Source: Paramecium sonneborni
Taxonomy: Eukaryota > Ciliophora > Oligohymenophorea > Peniculida > Parameciidae
Assembly: GCA_905182985.1 (NCBI GenBank)
Contig: CAJJDN010000035.1
Span: forward strand, 62,001 to 126,000
Reading direction: 5' to 3'
DNA: 64,000 nucleotides
Part shown: positions 12,106-22,536 of the stretch, one piece after another
How positions within the stretch are numbered: position 1 is the stretch's first letter
Layout: every line of letters starts with the position of its first letter
The notes under the pieces: model-generated
Databases searched by the model: none
What the model was told of the DNA's origin: nothing
Seen by the model: only the letters and a program-made list of their open reading frames with translations
Program-made: the position numbers and the translations under genes

Positions 12106-12342
12106 TCATTATTTTGATGGTTATTTTTGATTTGAAATGAATGAAATATTCTTTCCTTCACTTAAGACAGGTGAAACTTCACTAACTATTTACTTTTTAG
12201 CCTAACTAATTCTTGTGGAATTAATTTTATATTCTCTGCTAATAATTCCTTCTTCTTTGCTCATTTTTCTACCAACTTCAAGAGGAACATTAAAAAAACA
12301 CAGATCCTTCTTGGATTTAAGTTTTGTTGAAGTACAACCCAT
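12106..12342 (-). CDS. Small MGC-type acylated protein, 78 aa
   Basis: Intron-free frame from ATG 12342 to TGA. It begins MGCTSTKLKSKKDL: Gly2 and Ser5 fit N-myristoylation, Cys3 fits palmitoylation, and the following lysines would help membrane binding. The rest is polar (NVPLEVGRKMSKEEGIISRE, then Ser/Gln-rich). No known domain. Likely a small membrane-tethered adaptor, inferred from the N-terminus only. The next gene upstream in the reading direction is unrelated. Confidence 0.7.
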
Positions 12343-12736
12343 ATATAATAAAATAATTTATATTTTTCCAAGTAGTTTTGATTAAGATAAATACATGAAA
12401 ACTTAATTTTATCAAATTAAATAGTTTGAATTCTAAAACGAGAAGAGAATTGTAGTAGTTAATATATTATAAATTATTTTCATTTTAGTTTTTGAAGAGA
12501 TTGTCTTAATAATTAGAGTGAGTAAAGCATTTATCTGATTGTGAAAGCTATAATGAATAAATATAATTACCATTCGATTAATTAAAGAGTATCTTTTTGG
12601 TGTATTATTTGATTAATAACTATATATACTCTATTAAATAATTTAAGGAGAATTAAAATGGTTGAATGCCTTCAGATATTTTGATTTACTAACTTAATAT
12701 TTAACATTCTTCTTCAAAAGCGTAAATAATTGCTTT
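12343..12736. other. Spacer, no gene seen
   Basis: AT-rich interval between the small MGC protein start and the kinase stop. It carries the promoter of the former by position, but I see no distinct element. Confidence 0.5.
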
Positions 12737-13885
12737 TCAGTATTTTTACGAAATAACAATTATTCTTTTTCCATCTGGATAATTGATCACTTAGGAATCA
12801 GTTTAAATTTTAACTTTTTTTTTTCCCATATGATTAGATTGTATATTTCTTTTTATTAATAAATGATATATTTACCTATCTATTTTTATACCTTAAAAGT
12901 ATAAATGTTATAAAGCTGCTTATGCAGATATCCTTTTAGTAGGATCAAGAGTAAGCATCTATTCAATAAGATTGACTAAGAGTGGAGACATTTTCCTTTC
13001 AAGTTAGGTATGTAAGATCTTGGGAAAAATGTCATTGCTGATCAATTTAGAATAATTCTTTAATGTAGTAACACCTTACCAAGTTTCTATTAAAATTTAT
13101 TTAATATTAATTACCTTCAGTTGGAGTACCACATAATTTTAAAATTTATTGAAAACTATAGGCTTCAGATTATCCCTTAAAGGGATTACTTCTAAAGAGA
13201 AGTTCGATAAATAAAACCCCTGCTGACCAAACATCAACCTTAGAGCAATATTTTTAACCTAATATTAGTCATTTAATAAACCAAGGAACACTTCTGGAGC
13301 CCTATATTAATGGTTTTATATTCTGGTGGTTTGAGGCTTGCATTTTTTTAAATTTTGAGCCATTCCCAAATCACAAATTTTAATTGTTAAATTTTTGTGT
13401 AAAATATTATTAGCTAAAAATAATCTTGAATAAATAATACGTTTGAGGTCTCTATGAATAATGCCTTAATCATGTAAATAAGCTAAGCCTTTTAAAACTT
13501 AAAACATAATCTACTTGGCTTAAACCTCAGTAAAGATGTCTCTTCTCATTGCTGTAAGTAAATCTTCTTCAATAAATTCCATTATAATATAGGTCTTTCT
13601 ATTTTAATAAGCTAATTCTTTAAATAACACAATTTATTCACAATTAAGAGATCTAAGTATTTCAATCTCTCTTAATGCCTATGCATTGATCTTATATAAC
13701 ATAATATATCAAACCCCTTAATCATTAAAACCATGGGATAATTCTTTGATGGCAACTGTCTCTCTGGTGTGCATATCCACACCTCGATATACAGTTCTAA
13801 CATTAAAATCATCAATTTACCCATAATCACCATACCCAACAATCTTTTGAATTATAAACTTTGATTTTAACTCTTTGGTTTACAT
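12737..13885 (-). CDS. CDK-like Ser/Thr protein kinase
   Basis: A 340-aa kinase (about 331 aa if a further 27-nt intron near the 3' end is real) with five clear introns of 24, 24, 27, 23 and 28 nt; the frame closes exactly. Landmarks: glycine loop IVGYGDYGTVYRG, Lys in ETVAIKEL, the CDK-type C-helix GINAQALREIEIL in the PSTAIRE position, HRDLKPANNIL catalytic loop, ICDLGMA in place of DFG, YRAPEVFLG, the DVWSAGVLFIELL helix, and LCGTPTEETWQGV typical of CDKs. Ends with LDPTKRISAQAALQH and a basic tail. It phosphorylates Ser/Thr, probably with a cyclin partner given the ALREI helix. The Phe-to-Leu change in DFG also occurs in some active CDK-like kinases. Subfamily not resolved. Confidence 0.9.
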
Positions 13886-14103
13886 AGAAGAACAAGATAT
13901 TCGTTAGAAAGTGAAATCCGAAATCATTGAAAAAAAAAATGAATATATTAATTTAGATTTTAATTAATATCAGATGATTAGTCATTCTATTTTTTGAGCT
14001 ATTACATTACAATAAGGAGTATCAACTTAAATTAATATTTAAACATCATTTTATTTTTTCTTTCAAATCAAACACACCACAAAATTATATTTAAATCATA
14101 TAA

Positions 14104-16101
14104 TCAACTTTTATAGCACTCAAATTCATCACCAATTTTCACTTCAACATTTGATATTATTGATAATCCACAATCTTTCCCTGATTCAATACGATCAACC
14201 TCCTCTTTAAAATGTTTTAAATTTGCTATTTCTAAATCTGATGCTATAACCTTTCCGCTTCTCAGTATTCTCACTTTGCATTTTTTATTCAATATACCAT
14301 TAGTAACACTTAATCCATATATTTTCCTTGATTATCCTTTGAGTTTTACATCGAATATATTTTATACTTTTGCTGTCCCAATTACATTCACTTTCATGTT
14401 TCTAGGAGTAGTAACTAAAGTTTTTAAATCATCAATTAAATGATATATTATTTAATGTTAGATTATATCTATTTTATCTAATTAAGCTTATCTTATTATA
14501 TCATTTGGCACATTTGAATTTAAAGTTATAATTGTTGCACCAAATAATTAAGCATCTTTAAAGTCTTTTTAAGTTACATACCAGATGAAAGTATCAATAT
14601 TTCAGCATTCTCCTTTTCCTTTAATTAATTCACTAATTTTATAAGGGTTTCCAACGTTCCAAAATCTTAACCTTTTATCACTAATTTTAACACTTATGTA
14701 TCTGGTGCAATATTAATCATTTAAGATGAAAACAATTCATGTTACCTAAGTTTTTCAACTAAAACTGCTTTAATTTCTGGATTATCAGTTTTTTCAATTT
14801 CCTCTCTTAAGATATTTTAAATTTCTTTATATTTATCTATAAGAAGTGTGGAATCTCCATATATATCTCTTTTTTCATGTCTATTTTAGAATGAAATTTT
14901 TCCAAAGGAGCCATCAATAATTTATGCATTTTAGAGTAATTTGAGTTCTGCTTCTTTTTTTCTTTTGGTTACAATTAATTAAGCAATTAATTCATTTTTG
15001 GCAACAAAAAATTTAGATCCACTCTAAGGAATCTCTTTTAATCCAATCTAAATGAGATAATATAATTTTAAATACAATTTCGATAGCACTTGAAGGCCCT
15101 GCAATTTATAAAAGGTTAGATCTATCATCTCTCATTTATCTGACTTTTCCATATTGATTGCCAACAACAATTAAATCATTAACTTTAAGACTTCCTTTTT
15201 ACACTATAATTGTTGAACCTCTTTCTTCAGTTAATTCAGCCTATCTTGCTTCTAATACAACTCCTTATGCAGGAACATTTGGATCAGCTTTTAATTCTAA
15301 TAACTCACCTTAAAATTGTATTAATTCCAACAACAAATCAATATTCTTACCAGTTTTTGCACTGATATGTACAACTGGAATATTACCACCTTAAGTTTCA
15401 AGATCAAGTCCGCATTCCAATAATTCTAATTCAATATCTTCAGGATTGATATTAGGTACATCGATTTTATTAATAGCAACAATAATAGGTATATTTAATT
15501 AAGATGCAATTTAGATAACTTCTTTAGTTTATGGTTATACTCCATCTGCTGCAGATACAACTAAAATAATAATATCAGTAAATTCAGCTCCTCTTTATCT
15601 CATATTAGAAAATGCTTCATGTCCTGGAGTATCTATAAATGTAATTTAATTGTCTCCAACTTTAACATGAAATGCACCAATTTTTTAAGTAATTCCTCCT
15701 ACTTCACCTTCAGCAATATTTGAATTTCTAAGTCTATCTAATAATGTAGTTTTTCCATGATCAACATGTCCCATAATAGTTACTATAGGAGGTCTAGTTA
15801 TTGGACTTTCTTTAAAAGAGCTTAAATTATATAATGGTAAAATAGGTTCTATAAGTTCTTTAGTAATTTTGGTATAATTAATAGGTTATTTCGAAAATTG
15901 ATTAATTGTTCTTATAAGTTCCTTTTAGTCTATATCAGTCAAGATTGAAAGTTATTAGATTGAAAACTAATCAGAGAGAGCGATGTTTTTTAAAACCATT
16001 TTGGTCGGGATATTATCTGGGTTTGAATATTTAAAGATTTGCTATTAGGATTCTTATATGGTTGAGGCAAACCTATAACAGAACTTTCTAAAAATAATCA
16101 T
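14104..16101 (-). CDS. Mitochondrial translation initiation factor IF-2
   Basis: GTPase that brings initiator fMet-tRNA to the mitochondrial small subunit. 647 aa with introns of 28 and 26 nt. G motifs: [15 protein letters not shown] (G1), [16 protein letters not shown] (switch I), [12 protein letters not shown] (G3), NKIDVP (G4), SAKTG (G5). Domain II follows ([20 protein letters not shown]), then the IF-2 C-terminal part, ending [15 protein letters not shown] and [18 protein letters not shown]. The start chosen at 16101 adds [20 protein letters not shown], a basic, Phe/Ser-rich presequence expected for mitochondrial import; starting at the internal Met (15999) would lose it. It lacks the long bacterial N-terminal extension. 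It is 85 bp from the convergently placed end of the surface-protein gene. Confidence 0.95.
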
Positions 16102-16186
16102 AATTAAATTTTATTACAAAAGAATTTCATATGAAGATAAATTAATAATAATCTTGCAATAATCATTAATTGTATAAGAATAATTT

Positions 16187-17002
16187 TCATTAAATCATTA
16201 TTAATAATGCTAGACCAATAATATTAATTAGATTAGCTTAACAAAATTAACAACTTCCGCTTTCTAAACTTTCATCATTCCATTTAGCATAACTAAAAGT
16301 ATTTAAACTACATGTAAGAGGTGATAAATCAGATAAAGAAGCATTTTTGCATTATGCTGGTCTATCTGATTAATCGATGTAACATGGTTATATGATTGAT
16401 TGATTTTGATTGATATCTTTTGAGAAAATAAAAGTGCATTCAGAAGTATGTTTATTGTCACAAGTAGCTTGTATGCATATTTAATTTTTAATATCCCACG
16501 TACAATATAAAGCATACAAATCACACTATGACTAATTTTCTACTGAGTTACAATTAAAATCTTAACATTATTAATTATTCCATTTGCACAATTATCCTTA
16601 AGCAAAATATAGACATTCTTATTAAACTGTATATGAAGTACAAGAAGCAATAGTTAAATGATAACATTATTTTGATGAAGTATTAAATAATCCACAAAAT
16701 TTTGATTATGAAGCACACTCTAAAGTAGATGTTGCATTTAGCTAATTACAATCTGTTAAATATTAACAGTTTCTACTAATACTGTTATAAAAACATCCAT
16801 AATCTTCCAAACATTAAGATTTATAATGGATATTTGAACAATTTCTATTTTAACAACTTGTATTGTTCCACATACATTATTAGTTTAACATGCATTCATA
16901 TTGGTTGATTATTTAAGAGCAAGTACATCTATCTTTTTAGACTAAATTGATTGCTGTTGTTTTTAATAATAATATACAAAAAGTTATTGTTAAATATATC
17001 AT
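16187..17002 (-). CDS. Cysteine-rich GPI-type surface protein
   Basis: 271 aa, no intron. It has a hydrophobic start (MIYLTITFCILLLKTTA), then regularly spaced cysteines with intervening aromatic residues (C.W....C pattern: CMWNNTSC, CKWNNQQC, CTWDIKNQIC), and a hydrophobic end ANLINIIGLALLIMI after a Gly/Ser/Cys stretch, as needed for a GPI anchor. This is the layout of Paramecium surface (immobilization-type) antigens, in a small form. It is clearly related in design to antigens A and C at 27.2 and 36.8 kb but much diverged, and its upstream region lacks their shared block. It lies 45 bp from the stop of the basic protein gene on the same strand. Open frames on the opposite strand here are shadows. 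Confidence 0.8.
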
Positions 17003-17046
17003 TGATAATTAATAATGTAAAATTTTTACATTATATTATATAATAA

Positions 17047-17472
17047 TCACTCCATGCTTGCTTTTTTGCGTTCATAAATATTAAGAATTGAGATTTTTTC
17101 ACCTCCTTTCTATCTACCTATTTTTACACCTCTCATCATTATTCTCATCTTTCTTCCATCTACTAATTTTCTATTAAATTCTAATTTCCTCCATTATGTC
17201 ATAAATGGAAACCATTGTCTTTTAACTTAATATATAGATCATTACGCTGGATTCCAAACTGGAACACTATATTACATAGCTCTATTTTATCCTGTTTCTA
17301 ATTTCTTTATTGCCTTCATTCCATTTCTTAAATTACCACCGAAAGAAATTCCAAATATACGTGCTGCCACTAAATCTAATTTTTAGGATGGAGTCAAATT
17401 ATCCATTTTATAAGATGATCTAACTGATGGCGAAATACCAAGTCGAAAATTAGGTAACTTAATATGAGGCAT
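17047..17472 (-). CDS. Small basic protein, 132 aa, unknown
   Basis: One 27-nt intron. The protein is rich in Arg/Lys with few acidic residues: MPHIKLPNFRLGISPSVRSS at the start, ARIFGISFGGNLRNGMKAIK, QWFPFMTQWRKLEFNRKL, DGRKMRIMMRGVKIGRQ at the end. The basic N-terminus and composition would fit a mitochondrial or ribosome-associated protein, but no family is recognised. An alternative 3' splice site seven bases earlier leads to an early stop and a less sensible frame, so the 27-nt intron was preferred. It is followed 45 bp later by the surface-protein gene and preceded by the MORN gene (68 bp), all on one strand. Confidence 0.7.
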
Positions 17473-17539
17473 AAATATTATCTAATAATTTAAAATTATG
17501 AAAGAAAAACAAGAAATAAATTAGTATCCTCTTTTGTTT

Positions 17540-18760
17540 TCAGGTAGTTTAGTATGATGAAGTCCATTTTACTCTTTTACCATTTACCCATTCTCCTTCT
17601 CTATATAATCCACTTTTTGAATAGAAAGTTCCTTATCCATGTTCTTTACCATCTGCCCAATGACCTTTATACATTGATCCATCGGCATATGTGAAATCTC
17701 CAAATCCATGCTTTTTATCTTTCACATACTAAGTATTTTAATGAATTTTACATATCCATCATAACATCTACCATCTGGCCAGGTAAATGTCCCATATCCA
17801 TCCATTTAATTATCTTTCCATTATCCATCATATTTACGACCATCTGGAAAATTAAACTGTCCTTTTCCATTAAATTTATTATTAACAATTGAACCTTTAT
17901 ACCTTTTGTTAGCTTGAACTAATACTTGGATCCATCTGAAAAAACAAATTCTCCCTATCCTGTTTTATTTCCATCTACAAACTTTCCTTTAAAATTAGTG
18001 CCATCTGAAAACTTTTCTAGGCCTTCCCCTTATTATTTATCATTAACCCAATTTCCTTCATATGAATATCCTAATGAAGTAACTTATTTTCCAAATCCAT
18101 TAGCTTTATTATTTTTGAATTCTCCTTCATAATAATCTCCATTAAGGAAAATCAATCTTCCTTAACCATCCATATTATCATTTTTCCAAAATCCTTCATA
18201 TACACTTTTATCTTAAAAAATTGCTCTACCCTTTCCATGTCTTTTACCTAATTTCCATTAACCTAAATATATTGTTCCATCAGCTAACTAATAAGGATCT
18301 AAAAAAGCTGCACTCAACTCTTCTTCTTCATAGTTTTAACTTTCTTTCTTTAAATATTCTTTATAATTAAAGTTCCCAATCCGATATATCAAAGAATTGA
18401 TTGCTGCAGGATATTCACTTTATTTTCTATCTGTTTTAACACCATCAAGAGGAGAATGATCTACTACTACTGGGACTTCTTCGATCTACTCCATCTATGC
18501 AACTTCATCTTACGGTTACTAATGAACAATTGTAATTTCAATTGGCTCCTAATGACTTCTCTAGCTGTCGTTTGTTATAGATACTGGAACTGTAGATCTT
18601 CTCTTCCGATGCTTGAACTCTATTTATTGTTTAAACTTTATATACATCTATAAGCTCTTTGAATCAAAACAGCTTTCTAAGTGTAGACACTCAAGATAGA
18701 TAGTTCAAAATTTGGCATTACTATTTACAATTAACTCTATGTACCACAGCATGTTCCCAT
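17540..18760 (-). CDS. MORN-repeat protein with IQ motif and acylation N-terminus
   Basis: 382 aa with introns of 26, 23 and 23 nt. It starts MGTCCGTQSQ (Gly2 plus Cys4, Cys5: myristoylation and palmitoylation). An IQ motif follows, KAVLIQRAYRQFKHRKRR, a likely calmodulin site, then an acidic linker (EQIEEVPVVVD). From about residue 165 come roughly ten MORN repeats of 23 residues, such as YEGFWKNDNMDGQGRLIF, YEGEFKNNKANGFGK, YKGHWADGKEHGQGTFY and YREGEWVNGKR. MORN arrays act as membrane- or filament-associated scaffolds. Together this suggests a Ca2+/calmodulin-linked cortical scaffold, an inference from domain order. Close relatives are common in ciliates and other alveolates. Confidence 0.88.
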
Positions 18761-19277
18761 TATTTAATTAAATAATGAAAATTATTCATTAAAAACAACT
18801 TTTTCATTCTAAAATTTACTTAACTATAATTTATTGTTTCTTTTATCAACAAAACTTTTCTAAAATACTTCTCCAATTTTTAAATGCTCTCCAAATTATT
18901 CATCCAACTATTAATCCTTTATTAATATCCTAATTTATATCTAAAAACTACTTTAATAATTTTTTATTCGCACCTTTAAATAAATAAATTGCTAATTAAA
19001 TTTCTACATATATATTGAAATAATAGTTTCAAAGTAATATTATTATATTTTAAGATTTTATTAACAACAATTCATTTTAAAGATTTTTTACTTATAAAAA
19101 TATACTATTTTTATTTAATTTTTTTTTCTTACTTTTCTATATACAAAACTAATTAGTTAGCTTAATCCATTTTTTGATTAAATATATGAAGCTTTAATAA
19201 ATAAATAAAAACATTTTATTAATATGAAAATATATTATAAAATGCAGGATTCTAAACTATTCAATGCTTGATACTTA
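18761..19277. other. AT-rich spacer
   Basis: No supported gene. It contains the upstream region of the MORN gene by position and A/T-runs only. Confidence 0.5.
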
Positions 19278-19997
19278 TCATGTATAAATCAAAGATTTGA
19301 TAAAAATTAGTTAGAATTAATTGGAAATATATTAAAAATGATTTTTAAAATACAAAAAAAGTGCATAAAACAAAAAATATTTATATAGATTTGTATATAA
19401 ACAAAATTAAATCAAAAAAACTATTGAAAAAGATAATTTTTATAAACAATTCTACTGATTTAATAGTTTAAGAGTTCTCTAATATATTTAAAGTAATTGA
19501 TGATGATAAAATAACATGGCATCTAAAAAAAATGAAAAAATATTTTACCATTTCTTATAGATTAAAGAAAAAATAATATTAAAGAAAAACAGTATAAATT
19601 TTATCAATTTTCGATCAAGATGACTGTTTGGATCATTTTGGCCATATTCATCTTTAGTAGCTTTAGAAATCAGTATTAATATCTTTTTCAAAAATAATAT
19701 AGATTTATCAGAATAAGATTTAGTAGATTTTGCTTCTCTTAATGGTTATTTTAGATGCATGAAAACTTCTTTAAATTAACTTAGAATTTGTTTGTAAGGT
19801 AGTTTTGAATTTGGATAATTTTTGAGATTTTTCAGAGTTTTGTAAATCAGTTTTTGAAGAAGCAGATGCCATAAATAGAAGATTTTTGATAAAAATAGTA
19901 AATTAATAATGCATTGAAATTGAAAGCTTAAAATTAATTTTATACAATAAGTTATAAATTTTAAAGTATAATTTACCTTATTGATATTTTGATTCAT
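19278..19997 (-). CDS. Hypothetical membrane protein ORF, 239 aa
   Basis: A 240-codon frame from ATG 19997 to TGA 19278 with Q-coding TAA. Hydrophobic segments occur at about residues 12-52 and 130-145 and in the last 60 residues. Between them lies a soluble, coding-like stretch (PLREAKSTKSYSDKS, SKATKDEYGQNDPNSHLDRK). No family is recognised. The flanks and C-terminal part are low-complexity Phe/Leu/Ile, so the gene may be longer with unplaced introns, or decayed. A second, shorter frame from ATG 19872 (MASASSKTDLQNSEK, 54 aa) overlaps it. Confidence that this is a working gene is modest. Confidence 0.4.
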
Positions 19998-20449
19998 AAT
20001 CTATTTCAAAAGATTAAAAAAATAGTATAAATTGTCTGTTGTAAGTAAATAAGAAAATCTATATTTAGATTATATTCACTCAAACAAAAATTGAAATTTT
20101 TAATTTTAAAGAGAATTAGAAATATTTTCAAAAAAATCAGAAAAAATCTTTTTATATTTTTTTGTATACTAGAGAGCAATCGGAAGAAGAGAAATGTCTA
20201 AACAAAATATTACATAAACTCATAAAAATGATGCATCAAAAAATGATGAATTAAAATATTATTTATATACTTTCTCCAAAGCACAAACTATCATTTTGGA
20301 ATAATAAAATAGGTAAAATAAGAAATTCTTGGAAATTAAAATGAACTTAAGGATAATTTAGTATTTGATTTACAGGTGCTTTCACAGTGTTATGATGAGA
20401 AAGTTGATTAAGAATGATTTTATTTTTTTTAATGTTTTTACAATATTAC
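19998..20449. other. AT-rich spacer
   Basis: Between the hypothetical membrane ORF and the end of the acyl-CoA synthetase. No gene or element recognised. Confidence 0.5.
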
Positions 20450-22536
20450 TCATTCACTTCCTTAATACATTGCTTCAATTTATTTAAGAAAATGTTCTTT
20501 GGCTTTGTGTCTCATCAATTTAAGTGTATTACTGGTTAATCCATGAGCAATAAAGGAAGTTGGTTCGATGTAGATTTTCTTAACATTTTCCATTCCATTC
20601 AATTTTTCAATTTTACCCTAATAAATAAATGAGAATGAATACTTATTTAACCATTTCATCAATAAAGAACTTGTTAACTTTATCATTTGCACATAATTAT
20701 TCAAATGTACCTGAAATAGTTAAAGTGTTTGCTAGTTCCAAAACATATTATTTTTCAGGTACAATGACAGCAACACAAAAACTTTTAGTTGAATCTCCAT
20801 AGACAAAAACTTCAGCGATACCTTTAACTTTAAGATAGACTCCTTCAACCTTTTCAGGAGCAATATATTCTCCTTGACTTAACTTAAAAATGTTTTTAAC
20901 TCTATCAATAATTTTAAGAGATCCATCTGGTCTAATCATTCCAATATCTCCAGAATGCATCCAGCCATCAGCATCTATCATTTCTTTAGTTTTTTCAGGT
21001 TCTCTATAATATCCAGCAAATAATCCATTTCCTCTAATACCTAAAAATAATAAAAATATAAAGATTACAGATTTCTCCTCTAGGAGTAAGTCTACCTTAT
21101 TCATCTTTATCTGTACTATAATAGTTCATTTATGGAACATCAACAACTTTGAATTCAATATTAGAAAATACACCTCCTACATGTCCACTTATAGGATCAT
21201 CTGCTCTACTGATAAAAGAACCACCACATCCTTCTGTTTAACCATATCCTTCTAAAAATGGAACACAAACAACACATTTTAAAAAGTCAACAACTTCAGG
21301 TGACATTGGTGCTGATCCTGATAACATTAATCTAACTCTTCCTCCAAATGCTTCTCTTGTTTTTTTAAATACTAAATTATCCCATACTCTATGTTAAACA
21401 TGTCCTCCATTTTACAAATAATACATTTTGCTAGCTAATCCTTTTTCAAATAATGTCTTTTAATATCCTGTTAATTTATCTGCTTTCTCTTTTATTGCAT
21501 TGTATAATCTTCTATACAATCTAGGAACACTTACAAATATTGTTGGCTTTACCAATTAAATATCTACATTTATTTTTTATACATCTCCTCCATACATGCA
21601 TATTGTACAACCAAATCCAAGTAATGCTGTTACTACAACTCTCTCTAAAACATGAGGTAATGGTAGATAACTCAAATAAACATCACTTGGATATAATTGA
21701 ATTCCTTAATAAACAACACCACCTGCTACTGTTACAAAGTTTTAATGTCTTAACATTACACCTTTTGGCATTCCCGTTGTTCCTGATGTGTAACTGAATG
21801 TAAAAATGTCTTTTCCATGAACTTCCGCAAATGCATGTTTAGTTTATTTTCCAGCATTCAAAACTTCTTCATAATTAAACACCTTTAATCCTTTATCTCC
21901 AAACTAATCTCATAAGGTTTAATTTTACCTTTTACACTATTTCTTAAGATAATTCATCAAATGTGACAACATTCTTAAGTGCATGATAATCCTTTACTTT
22001 TAAAAGAGTATCAACACTACTATTTGATATGAATAAAGTGCTCATCTAAGTATGTTCTAAAATGTAAGGAATACTTTCCAATCCCAAAGTGTCATATAAA
22101 GGTATCATTGTATTTCCATATAATGTATTAGCTATATCTAGAAGTAGCCATTCTTCTCTATTCTTTGAGAATATTCCTATCATTCGCAATTCTTAACCAT
22201 CATAAACTACTGGATTTGGAATCAAGTTTAAATTCTTGATACCTGATCCAAGTAACCTAATTTCTATTCAAGATTTTACTCTGCAGTATCTCTGACTTCA
22301 ATATAAGTTTTGTAAACATAATGTCTACTATTTTCTCCAGTCACAACCTACTTACCCAAGCATCTATTGTTTGGAAATTTACGACATGATCTTAAGAATA
22401 TTCCTTAAACTGTAGTTTCTCCTTCAAAGTTATCTAAAAGCTTGTCTGTATTATTTGGATTACGATAGACATGACTTTCTCCTTCTTTCTTTTCTCCAAC
22501 TGGCACAGCATAAAATTTAGATGAACCTTAACCCAT
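20450..22536 (-). CDS. Long-chain acyl-CoA synthetase
   Basis: AMP-forming ligase that activates fatty acids to acyl-CoA (fatty acid + ATP + CoA). 661 aa with introns of 23, 25, 28 and 25 nt. Motifs: P-loop [16 protein letters not shown], the acyl/adenylate motif [23 protein letters not shown], and [21 protein letters not shown], the ACSL signature. It ends with an [15 protein letters not shown] helix typical of ACSLs. The N-terminus [17 protein letters not shown] has a good myristoylation context (Gly2, Ser6), unlike animal ACSLs that use a membrane helix, so membrane targeting may be by lipid. Length matches the family. Specific chain-length preference cannot be read. Confidence 0.95.

Noticed and set aside
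12737..13885. Kinase regarded as dead because DFG reads DLG
   Set aside because: All other catalytic residues are intact, and DLG occurs in active CDK-like kinases.
16081..17030. Plus-strand gene with three in-frame TGA codons read as Trp
   Set aside because: The minus strand gives an intact cysteine-rich protein with signal peptide and GPI tail over the same bases, so the plus frame is a shadow and no code variation is needed.
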